Positions 1 through 5,794 of a DNA stretch of 64,000 nt are shown in pieces. The DNA lies in NCBI GenBank assembly GCA_903901875.1, contig CAIUSO010000127.1:1-64000 (forward strand). The letters run 5' to 3'. A program made the translations under genes and the position numbers. Positions within the stretch are counted from its first letter, which is position 1. Every line of letters starts with the position of its first letter. Origin of the DNA: an uncultured Geobacteraceae bacterium (lineage in GTDB: Bacteria; Desulfobacterota; Desulfuromonadia; Geobacterales; Pseudopelobacteraceae). The notes below the pieces were generated by a model. The model was given only the letters and a program-made list of their open reading frames with translations. It had not been told where the DNA came from and made no database searches.

Positions 1-99
1 TAGTTGGAGAATCAGAACGAGGATTAATAGCTGAAAACCATTTACTGAGGTGGGTCAGTTGGACGCCGATGGTGGGTCAAAATTCAAAGCCGATTGACA
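1..99. mobile_element. End of a probable IS21-family insertion sequence
   Basis: Two copies of GGTGGGTCA lie at 49-57 and 71-79, and the second runs into a tract ending GATTGACA at 99. Subterminal repeats of this kind next to a TGT...ACA tip are typical of IS21-family ends. No transposase can be recognised because the element lies to the left of the window. The class is inferred from the end sequence only. Confidence 0.5.
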
Positions 100-221
100 C
101 GAGTTGAACCAAACATCATTTCAGCTTGTGACTGCAATTTGTAGAAGTTGAATTTCCCAGCCCAATTTTTACCTTCGGGGCCAGAATCCCATTTACATTA
201 TTTATAAAGCTGAGACTCATT

Positions 222-264
222 GCGGGGGCTTTTTCCCGCTGACCGGTGCTGCCGTTGGTTATGC
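222..264 (-). repeat. Truncated integron attC site (R''-L'' half and loop)
   Basis: Read on the minus strand this holds R''-like GCATAAC, the spacer CAACG, an L'' arm and the loop of an attC site. Thirty-nine bases (222-260) are identical to part of the complete site at 4035-4105. The L' arm and the GTTRRRY core that should follow are missing; unrelated sequence runs on towards the IS end. It therefore looks like the broken 3' end of the restriction-modification cassette, perhaps cut by the IS or a linked deletion. Confidence 0.6.
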
Positions 265-315
265 GATTCGGTTCATTGTTCTTTGAAAACTTTATATGTG
301 TGGGGGTTTTTTGTT

Positions 316-1263
316 TTATTCTTCAGGTTTAATGGATATTTCTTCAAGGCTCTGTCCTTGTCTGGTAAGAAGAGTCCAGAGGTCAGAGTAGAAAAAATTG
401 TCAACAGTCTTTATGTGTTGGGAAAGTAATGGATGCGTAATCATGTTGGGGCGGATGTCGCAGTAATAAACACCGTCAAGCGGATTCAGCTTGATCGTGT
501 ACGCCTTGAAGTGTCCTGGCAGAAATGTTGCTGAAATGCCGTACTCATGCTCTTTTTTTGTCTTTTTACGCTGTACGTCATTTAGAAAAATGGCGATGTG
601 AGACAAATCTGTATTGGTGAGCCTGTTGTATAAAAACTTGTCCATGAAAACCTTGTCGATACGGTCTTTGCTGGAAGTTTTGACAGAACCTATGATTTTC
701 AGTTCTCCTGTTTTGCTTATCATTAAATCATGTTGGTAGGCTGATTTAAAAAGTTCTGTTCCATCATCATCTTTTACAGGCACTTGCATGACACCTGAAA
801 CGCACTCTACATCAAGAGAAACAATCAGTAAGCGGATAAGTCTCTCGAATAAATCTCCGTTTACTTTACGAGCTTGGTTTGATTTCCCGGCTGGTAATGC
901 GTCGAGTGTCGCGCCGATTGATTGCTGAATTGTGTAGATAGTGCGGTTGATGTTTTCTCTTAATTCGTCAGGAGGTTGTTCCCCGTTTTTAATCTGCTCA
1001 AGCGTCTCCAAAAACTGCTTTGCTCCGTTTTCAAAACTTTCAGCATCGTACATGAGCAAAGAATTGAGGGGGCGAGTAATGTTGAAATGTCCATCTTTCC
1101 GGTATTGGAAAAATTGATAGTGGTTTTCGTTCTTGGAGATAATACGGGCTTGCAGTCCTGTTTCTACATATTCCAGGTAGCGGGCGCAAAAAGCGATGTA
1201 GTTTTCTACTGTGTGGAAAAGGTCTTTGTTGACGGCGTGGTTTACGAGGTCTGTAAGCTTCAT
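316..1263 (-). CDS. Type II restriction endonuclease (partner of adjacent methyltransferase)
   Basis: About 315 residues. It probably cleaves DNA at a site protected by the methyltransferase encoded just upstream, with which it overlaps by 4 bp (ATGA). The ORF track starts 32 codons earlier, but the ATG at 1263 follows GGAGGG at good spacing and begins MKLTDLVNHAVNK. A stretch near residues 200-225 (HDLMISKTGEL... then GSVKTSSKDR) has an acidic residue followed by a hydrophobic strand and xVK, the pattern expected of a PD-(D/E)XK-type nuclease core. The recognition site cannot be read from the sequence. The main evidence is gene context plus this motif, so the family name is left open. Confidence 0.75.
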   Translation of the reverse strand: MKLTDLVNHAVNKDLFHTVENYIAFCARYLEYVETGLQARIISKNENHYQFFQYRKDGHFNITRPLNSLLMYDAESFENGAKQFLETLEQIKNGEQPPDELRENINRTIYTIQQSIGATLDALPAGKSNQARKVNGDLFERLIRLLIVSLDVECVSGVMQVPVKDDDGTELFKSAYQHDLMISKTGELKIIGSVKTSSKDRIDKVFMDKFLYNRLTNTDLSHIAIFLNDVQRKKTKKEHEYGISATFLPGHFKAYTIKLNPLDGVYYCDIRPNMITHPLLSQHIKTVDNFFYSDLWTLLTRQGQSLEEISIKPEE

Positions 1264-2264
1264 CGTATGGATTCCCTCCGTGCTGCGGTTTTCCGGTCGT
1301 GGGCGATCCACTCGTCTTTGGTCATTCGATTTACGCTTTTCAACCGATCTATTGCCCACTTGTTGTAGTCGATGTTCATGTCACATGCCATCCAGCGGCG
1401 TTTGAGTTGCTCCGCAACAACTATCGTGGTTCCAGAACCGGAAAAAGGGTCAATGACGAGATCACCTTCATTGGAAGATGCAAGAACAAATTTTCTCAAA
1501 AGTTCTTCTGGTTTTTGTGTTGGGTGAGGGGTTTTCTCACCCATGCCGTTGCAGGTGGTTGGTATATCAATTACGTCTTTTGGCTTTGCACCTTTAGGGT
1601 TTGGTATCCAGTTGTCACGCTGTTTGTTTCCGTTGCCACCGTATGCGCTTGTTTCTGCCTGTGGGTGCGATGGATATTTGAGGGTATGCGCTCCGTAAGG
1701 AGTGCGTACATCGTCAATGTTTAGTTTGCAAGCGTCTGTTTTACGGAAATGGATGATACTCTCGTGCGACCGTCCCCACTCGTTCCCTAAATTAGCTTTG
1801 TTTTTGTAATGCCAGATAAGCCAACGACAATGCTTGAAATACTTTGATGCAGGGTGTTTGATGTCCGCCAATATTTCAGAGAACCCGCACACATATAAAG
1901 AACCTGTAGGCTTCAAAACACGGGAGGCTTGAGCGATCCATTTGATTGACCACTCAATATATTTTTCTTGGCTCTCGAAATTATCCCAGTCGGCTTTTTT
2001 AATGTTATAGGGGGGGTCAGCAAAAACGAGGTCAATGCTTGAAGCGGGAAGAGACTCAAGCCACTTAATGGAATCACCTTGGAACAGCCGACCGTTTGGA
2101 TGCTCATATTGCAACTGAAAACCTGCTGAAACAGCAGGAAATGAAAACTCTGTCCTTTGCTTCCGTCTCATTTCGTCGGGCGCGAAGATAGTTAATTGTT
2201 CCATTATGTAATGGTCGAGAGCTTGCCAGCCAGCTTCGGCGCTGATTTCAACGGAATATGGCAT
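1260..2264 (-). CDS. DNA methyltransferase of a type II restriction-modification system (beta class)
   Basis: About 334 residues; transfers a methyl group from S-adenosylmethionine to DNA bases to protect against the adjacent nuclease. The catalytic motif DPPYN lies near residues 83-87 and the AdoMet-binding DPFSGSGTT near residue 275. This catalytic-before-AdoMet order defines the beta class, and DPPY favours N6-adenine methylation. The ATG at 2264 is preferred over the track start at 2303 because GGAGG lies a few bases upstream and the protein then begins MPYSVEISAE. It sits first in the two-gene unit, so protection can precede cleavage. The pair lies between an attC site and a truncated attC site, suggesting transfer as a cassette. 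Confidence 0.88.
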   Translation of the reverse strand: MPYSVEISAEAGWQALDHYIMEQLTIFAPDEMRRKQRTEFSFPAVSAGFQLQYEHPNGRLFQGDSIKWLESLPASSIDLVFADPPYNIKKADWDNFESQEKYIEWSIKWIAQASRVLKPTGSLYVCGFSEILADIKHPASKYFKHCRWLIWHYKNKANLGNEWGRSHESIIHFRKTDACKLNIDDVRTPYGAHTLKYPSHPQAETSAYGGNGNKQRDNWIPNPKGAKPKDVIDIPTTCNGMGEKTPHPTQKPEELLRKFVLASSNEGDLVIDPFSGSGTTIVVAEQLKRRWMACDMNIDYNKWAIDRLKSVNRMTKDEWIAHDRKTAARRESIR

Positions 2265-2397
2265 TTTGTTCCTCCGGTCATTGATATTCTGGCAATGTAC
2301 CACGAAATATAAACGGCGGGATAGTCAATTTAGGTTCGGTTTTTGCGCCCCTCAAGGGCGCTCGGTTCTCGGTTTTAATTCGGGTTTTCGGTTTGGT

Positions 2398-2455
2398 GTC
2401 CAACGTGATAAGGCTGACCCGCCGGTTTTTGGGCGGGTCGAGCCGTTTGTTGAAT
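2398..2455 (-). repeat. Integron attC recombination site (complete, 58 bp)
   Basis: On the minus strand the order is R'' ATTCAAC, spacer AAACG, L'' GGCTCGACC, a GC-rich stem and loop, L' GGTCAGCC, spacer TTATCAC, and R' GTTGGAC. R'' fits RYYYAAC and R' fits GTTRRRY. L'' and L' pair except for one extra base in L'', matching the extrahelical base that directs integrase to the folded bottom strand. It follows the antitoxin gene and precedes the methyltransferase, as expected for the 3' end of a cassette. Confidence 0.75.
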
Positions 2456-2508
2456 ATTCGTTTTTCTCTGTGATGTTTTTTGTGGTCTAATGCTTTGGAG
2501 GCAAGAAT

Positions 2509-2865
2509 CTAGGCGGCGCGAAGCTTTTTAGTTCGTCCGGTTGAGTGCGATGGTGTGCGGTCTGCTCGTTTTGGCTGTTCCCTTCCAATGTCTAAAAGTG
2601 CTTCTGGATGACGGGATGCTACCTGCAAAAGTACACGTGCCGGGCCTTCCGGTTTACGTCGGCCCTGCTCCCAGTTTCTCAATGTTCCTACACTGATCCC
2701 CACAAGGTCTGCAAACTTATCTTGTGAAAGCCCAAATTGCTCACGTAAAGCGCGAACCTCGGTTTCTGGGAATTCAAATGTTCGAGAGGGCTGCATTGTG
2801 CCTTTCATTATCTCTGCGCCTTGCTTCACGCTTGCCAACAGTTCCTGAAAAAGTACATCATTCAT
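2509..2865 (-). CDS. HTH (XRE-type) antitoxin
   Basis: 118 residues. The likely antitoxin and autorepressor of the toxin encoded immediately upstream. A helix-turn-helix lies around residues 50-85 (LREQFGLSQDKFADLVG...SVGTLRNWEQG), the usual pattern of XRE-type antitoxins paired with RelE/HigB-like toxins. The ATG at 2865 is chosen because GAGGAGG precedes it; the track start is five codons earlier. It overlaps the toxin by 8 bp, so the order is toxin first, as in higBA loci. The basic C-terminal tail (KRADRTPSHSTGRTKKLRAA) may bind DNA or be unstructured. Its probable operator is the palindrome at 3189-3203. Confidence 0.85.
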   Translation of the reverse strand: MNDVLFQELLASVKQGAEIMKGTMQPSRTFEFPETEVRALREQFGLSQDKFADLVGISVGTLRNWEQGRRKPEGPARVLLQVASRHPEALLDIGREQPKRADRTPSHSTGRTKKLRAA

Positions 2866-3178
2866 GATATTCCTCCTCAACGATCTTCTTGAGTTGTTTA
2901 AGTTGGTCTTGTGTAAGGTTCCCCTGCACGTTTTTTGGATACATGAACAACAGCAGAATAGTACCTCTCTCCGTAAACCAGTAGTAGATTACTCTTGCTC
3001 CCCCGCTTTTGCCCCGTCCTTCCAAGCCCCATCGTACTTTACGGAGTCCACCGCCGCCGGGAATAACTTTCCCAGCATCAGGTCGCTCCAGTAATGTCGC
3101 CTGAAACAGACGATATTCCTCGTCCGATAGGTTGGATAAAAGCTGTTTGGTAAATATGGGGGTTTCGATAATGATCAT
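2858..3178 (-). CDS. RelE/HigB-like toxin
   Basis: 106 residues, of the RelE/ParE toxin superfamily, which mostly cleave mRNA in translating ribosomes. The core shows LLERPDAGKVIPGGGGLRKVRW, GKSGGARVIYYW and LLLFMYPKN, the layout typical of the HigB-like branch paired with XRE antitoxins. Two starts are possible: 3196 (track) and 3178. I prefer 3178, because a TTGCAT-N17-TATAGT promoter places transcription start at about 3178 and the 3196 ATG lies inside the promoter and operator. No Shine-Dalgarno is visible, so the message would be nearly leaderless. The pair probably forms the cargo of an integron cassette with the lipoprotein gene. Confidence 0.85.
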   Translation of the reverse strand: MIIIETPIFTKQLLSNLSDEEYRLFQATLLERPDAGKVIPGGGGLRKVRWGLEGRGKSGGARVIYYWFTERGTILLLFMYPKNVQGNLTQDQLKQLKKIVEEEYHE

Positions 3179-3184
3179 GAGACG

Positions 3185-3213
3185 ACTATACGTCATTGAC
3201 GTAGTTAATGCAA
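3185..3213 (-). promoter_or_regulatory. Toxin-antitoxin promoter with palindromic operator in its spacer
   Basis: On the minus strand, -35 TTGCAT (3208-3213) and -10 TATAGT (3185-3190) are 17 bp apart. The spacer contains the 15-bp palindrome TACGTCATTGACGTA (3189-3203), which touches the -10 box. A repressor bound there would block RNA polymerase, as expected for an autoregulated toxin-antitoxin unit. Confidence 0.65.
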
Positions 3214-3225
3214 CGGAGAATTTTT

Positions 3226-3250
3226 AAAAAAGAGCAGGCGGTTAGCCTGC
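3226..3250 (-). terminator. Rho-independent terminator after the lipoprotein gene
   Basis: The inverted repeat GCAGGC/GCCTGC (3234-3250) is followed on the minus strand by a T-rich run. It ends the lipoprotein transcript and separates it from the toxin-antitoxin promoter. Confidence 0.75.
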
Positions 3251-3277
3251 CCAGTGGATTTCATTTTATTTATTATG

Positions 3278-3964
3278 CTACCGAGTTCCGTTTAGAGTAA
3301 CTGTCTTGTTGAGTGATGGATAATATAGAATCATCTTTAGCGAGAGAGCATCGCCGCTTGGCGAAATAATATATTCTGTCGTTGCAGAGTAATTTGCAAC
3401 TTGGTACGTCAGAGTTGATACCACTCTGGCGTTCCCATTTCCTGCATCGAAAACTTGATAGGTTGTTGTAACGGAATCAGTTGTTCCATTTAAGTTCAAT
3501 GACAGAGATGGTCCAGATGCAAAGTCGCCAACCTTAAAGGTCGCAGGCATAGTCGCACTATTTGTCTGCACTGCTGTTCCGCTTACACTGCCCGAATAGA
3601 CTGATTTGTAAAGTAACCCATCTGACTTATAGTAACTGGCGACAGTTGAAGATGCTGTTGAGCCTCCAGCAAGCGTCAACGCTACTAACTGCGATACTTT
3701 TGAAACATTCTGTCCTTCAAAAACGGTTGATCCATCACCGCGCATTTGCACACTTCCTGACCACGAACCTCCAGAAGAGTCACTGCCTGTTAGCGTGAAT
3801 GTGGTCGTGCCGGTTGCAGTTAATGGGAGAATCTTTGCTGTGCTATAAGTGTTTGTGTTGACAACTGCAGGAGTGCTTGCTCCTCCGCCACCACCACAGC
3901 CTGCCATTCCAAATGCTACGGCAGCCAGAACCATCATCATTATTTTGACAACTTGTACGCTCAT
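3278..3964 (-). CDS. Small secreted lipoprotein of unknown function
   Basis: 228 residues from the ATG at 3964, which follows GGGAGGATGG; the track start is ten codons upstream. A hydrophobic signal (VVKIMMMVLAAVAFGMAGC) ends in a lipobox cysteine followed by a GGGGG linker, so it should be lipidated and membrane-anchored. The rest is rich in Ser, Thr and Gly with alternating hydrophobic residues, suggesting a beta-sheet fold. No family was recognised. It has its own terminator, lies between an attC site and the toxin-antitoxin promoter, and is probably carried in the same cassette. Secreted proteins of unknown function are common cassette cargo. Confidence 0.75.
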   Translation of the reverse strand: MSVQVVKIMMMVLAAVAFGMAGCGGGGGASTPAVVNTNTYSTAKILPLTATGTTTFTLTGSDSSGGSWSGSVQMRGDGSTVFEGQNVSKVSQLVALTLAGGSTASSTVASYYKSDGLLYKSVYSGSVSGTAVQTNSATMPATFKVGDFASGPSLSLNLNGTTDSVTTTYQVFDAGNGNARVVSTLTYQVANYSATTEYIISPSGDALSLKMILYYPSLNKTVTLNGTR

Positions 3965-4034
3965 TTTTCCATCCTCCCAATTTTGCGACTCCACGCTTCT
4001 CCGTCAGACAGAAATAAGGAGTCTTTCTCTTTCT

Positions 4035-4105
4035 GTTCAACGTGATAAGGCACACCGGTTCGGCGGGGGCTTTTTCCCGCTGACCGGTGCTGCCGTTGGT
4101 TGGAC
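4035..4105 (-). repeat. Integron attC recombination site (complete, 71 bp)
   Basis: On the minus strand the order is R'' GTCCAAC, spacer CAACG, L'' GGCAGCACC, stem and loop, L' GGTGTGCC, spacer TTATCAC, R' GTTGAAC. L'' equals the complement of L' with a single extra G, the expected extrahelical base. The right half (GCCTTATCACGTTG) is shared with the site at 2398-2455, and the left half with the truncated site at 222-264. It would be the 3' end of the cassette carrying the PemK/MazF-like gene. Confidence 0.75.
4063..4101. repeat. 39-bp perfect direct repeat of positions 222-260
   Basis: The tract beginning GCGGGGGCTTTTTCCC occurs identically at 222-260 and here. It is the loop, inner stem and R''-side arm of an attC site. 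The copies bracket the restriction-modification, toxin-antitoxin and lipoprotein genes. Confidence 0.85.
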
Positions 4106-4155
4106 ATTCACCTCTTTCGCTGTTGATTTGATCTGATTCTCTCATGACTCTTGGC

Positions 4156-4192
4156 AAAAAAGAAAAGCCCCACACAGTTAAGTATGGGGCTT
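4156..4192 (-). terminator. Rho-independent terminator downstream of the PemK/MazF-like gene
   Basis: AAGCCCCA (4165-4172) pairs with TGGGGCTT (4185-4192), and the minus strand continues TTTTCTTTTTT. It would end transcription of the toxin gene just before the attC site. A second inverted repeat, CGCCATA/TATGGCG at about 4203-4237, lies in the same 3' region; its role is unknown. Confidence 0.75.
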
Positions 4193-4304
4193 CCGTAATC
4201 AGACGCCATAGAAGGATTGCATTCTCCCATTTATGGCGGCCACCACCTGGGTGGACTTAAGCCCGATGCCGAAACAGAGCGGGTACAGTTCAGTATATAC
4301 TCTG

Positions 4305-4760
4305 TTAAAGATGCCCTGTCAAGTGTGAAAGACCAACCGCATGGAGCATGCAAGCGCGGATATTACGCAAGTCAATTTCATCAATAACTCTGATGACATA
4401 CTGCCGTTTTCCGGTTTTGACCTTGCCGGAGTGTGGTAGGTACAGCCTTTCAAAAGAGACCGTTGCTAGCATATCGGCTTTAACCCAATGATACGAAGCG
4501 TTGTATGGTGCTGGTAACGGGTCTTCTAAATGAAGCTTGTAATGATACGGCATTATGGGTAAAGGCGGTGTCGTACTCAAAGGAACTATGGTGCAAAGCC
4601 CGCCCCTATTCCTGAATCTTGGGGAAACAACAACAGCAGGGCGACGCTTTACCATTTCAGGCTGTACATATCCGTGAAAGTCGCAAATTACAATAGTTCC
4701 TATTTCTGGGTGGTGTTGTATTGAGTACCAATCGTATATCACAGAACGCCATAGCGGCAC
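4305..4760 (-). CDS. PemK/MazF-family toxin-like endoribonuclease
   Basis: About 151 residues from a GTG start. MazF-family proteins cleave mRNA. The core has GTIVICDFHGY near residue 21, KRRPAVVVSPRFRNRGGLCTIVPLST at about 38-63 and a C-terminal RACMLHAVGL helix, matching the longer PemK-like variant of about 150 residues. No Shine-Dalgarno supports the GTG at 4760; the downstream GTG at codon 7 is an alternative. No antitoxin gene precedes it on this strand, so it is an orphan, or its antidote lies elsewhere. It is followed by a terminator and then an attC site, consistent with cassette cargo. Confidence 0.75.
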   Translation of the reverse strand: MPLWRSVIYDWYSIQHHPEIGTIVICDFHGYVQPEMVKRRPAVVVSPRFRNRGGLCTIVPLSTTPPLPIMPYHYKLHLEDPLPAPYNASYHWVKADMLATVSFERLYLPHSGKVKTGKRQYVIRVIDEIDLRNIRACMLHAVGLSHLTGHL

Positions 4761-5350
4761 AACTGTACAATGGATTCATGGATGCATTCTAAATTGTATC
4801 GTGTCAAAGGTGACCCCTTTGGTCTTCCCTCGTTATTGTTTTTCAACCAAGCCTTCATACCCTCCCGAGATCAAGTTGTTGGCTTTATCTTTGTAAATAG
4901 ACCTCCGCCAATAGCTGCAATAATAATAACTAAGAATGGTATATCAGGAAATGCCTTGCCTTTTAGCGGTGCTGAGTCCGCTTATCACCCAGCATATAAA
5001 CCCGTATGGACGTTTTGAGTTGGATATGGAGACTCGGTTGCCGATCACTGCTTGAACGTAGATCTTTGTTCTTTGTGGTTGTTTTTTTACAAACGGCCCC
5101 TCATTACATGAATGTTGGGGTTACCGCTATATCAGTGGAATGTCGTGCCAATCCCTTCCATATAAAGTGTGCCACAATTGGCGCATTCAAAAAACGTACG
5201 ATTCCGCACATATTCACGTACATCCTGCCACCTTCACCAGCTATTTATGTCAACATATCCCCCATACTATGCCGCAGACGATAACGCATACCATGGCTAC
5301 ATGGCCATTTTATGCTTTATGTTTCAAAATAGCGTATACTTTAACCATTA

Positions 5351-5370
5351 TTGTGCCAATAGTGGCACAA
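5351..5370. promoter_or_regulatory. Perfect 8+4+8 inverted repeat, operator-like
   Basis: TTGTGCCA ATAG TGGCACAA is a perfect inverted repeat in AT-rich DNA upstream of the ribbon-helix-helix gene. A weaker relative (TGTGCCACAATTGGCGCA) occurs at about 5168-5185. TATACT near 5335 could be a -10 box just upstream. It may bind a dimeric regulator; which one is unknown. Confidence 0.45.
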
Positions 5371-5452
5371 CTATTCTGTACCTTAAAGACCTAGTTAGGC
5401 TTATTACGTCATAACTGTCTATTTTATCGGGGTATATTTTAAATTTTCATTT

Positions 5453-5469
5453 TTGGCACGATAATAGCT
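5453..5469 (+). promoter_or_regulatory. Sigma54-type (-24/-12) promoter candidate
   Basis: TTGGCACG-ATAA-TAGCT has a perfect -24 element and exact GG-N10-GC spacing; the -12 element departs from TTGCW at one or two positions. It lies about 70 bp upstream of the ribbon-helix-helix gene, giving a short leader. No enhancer site was identified. Confidence 0.5.
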
Positions 5470-5539
5470 TATGTATACGGTATGTTCGTTACACAAACGA
5501 AAAAACAACCTTATATATGAAGAGAGAAGGAGATACGCC

Positions 5540-5725
5540 ATGGGAAGAATGAGAGAAAATCCACGTTACAATGTCATTTCAATGAGGGTAAGCGATGAAG
5601 AACGCGATCATCTGGAAAACCTCATGAAAACGACCCACAAAAGCATTTCGGACATCATGCGTGAGGCGATGGAATATTTTTCCGCCCACTACGAGCAGGG
5701 CGGCATGAACTCAAAAGCGGCCTGA
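5540..5725 (+). CDS. Ribbon-helix-helix (CopG-like) DNA-binding protein
   Basis: 61 residues from the ATG at 5540, preceded by GAAGGAGA; the track start 23 codons upstream is an artefact. The sequence runs from a short basic N-terminus to a strand (YNVISMRVS) and two helices (DEERDHLENLMKTT and SISDIMREAMEYFSAHY), the signature of the ribbon-helix-helix fold, which binds DNA as a dimer. It stands alone with no toxin partner on the same strand. A sigma54-like promoter and a strong palindrome lie upstream, so autoregulation is possible. It could be an orphan antitoxin or a small regulator. Confidence 0.75.
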   Translation: MGRMRENPRYNVISMRVSDEERDHLENLMKTTHKSISDIMREAMEYFSAHYEQGGMNSKAA

Positions 5726-5794
5726 AAAACAGGGGGAGCGAGTCTAATTCGTGACCGCCCCCCCTCAATGCCCGCTACAGCTACTCTGTCAAGC

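Larger units (their letters stand above)
4761..5539. other. Gene-poor spacer of about 780 bp
   Basis: The ORFs in the track here (4770-5018, 5006-5284, 5140-5414) overlap each other, lack Shine-Dalgarno sites and have no recognisable content, so I reject them. On the minus strand, codons at about 4981-4871 read a start-less fragment with one convincing transmembrane helix (IPFLVIIIIAAIGGGLF) and a short basic tail, perhaps the end of a decayed membrane gene. The right part is AT-rich and carries the palindrome and sigma54-like promoter listed separately. No complete attC site was found. Confidence 0.5.

Noticed and set aside
4193-4304. Structured-looking 3' region of the PemK/MazF-like gene considered as a riboswitch
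   Set aside because: Only short inverted repeats are visible, it lies after the gene rather than before one, and no known riboswitch core was recognised.
4846-4894. CAACCAAGCC ... GGCTT inverted repeat considered as a fourth attC site
   Set aside because: The core does not fit GTTRRRY, the arms lack an extrahelical base and the central stem is missing.
5731-5768. GGGGGAGCGAGTC/GACCGCCCCCC hairpin between the ribbon-helix-helix gene and rng
   Set aside because: The stem is imperfect and has no T run on either strand; it may be a weak bidirectional terminator but I cannot support it.
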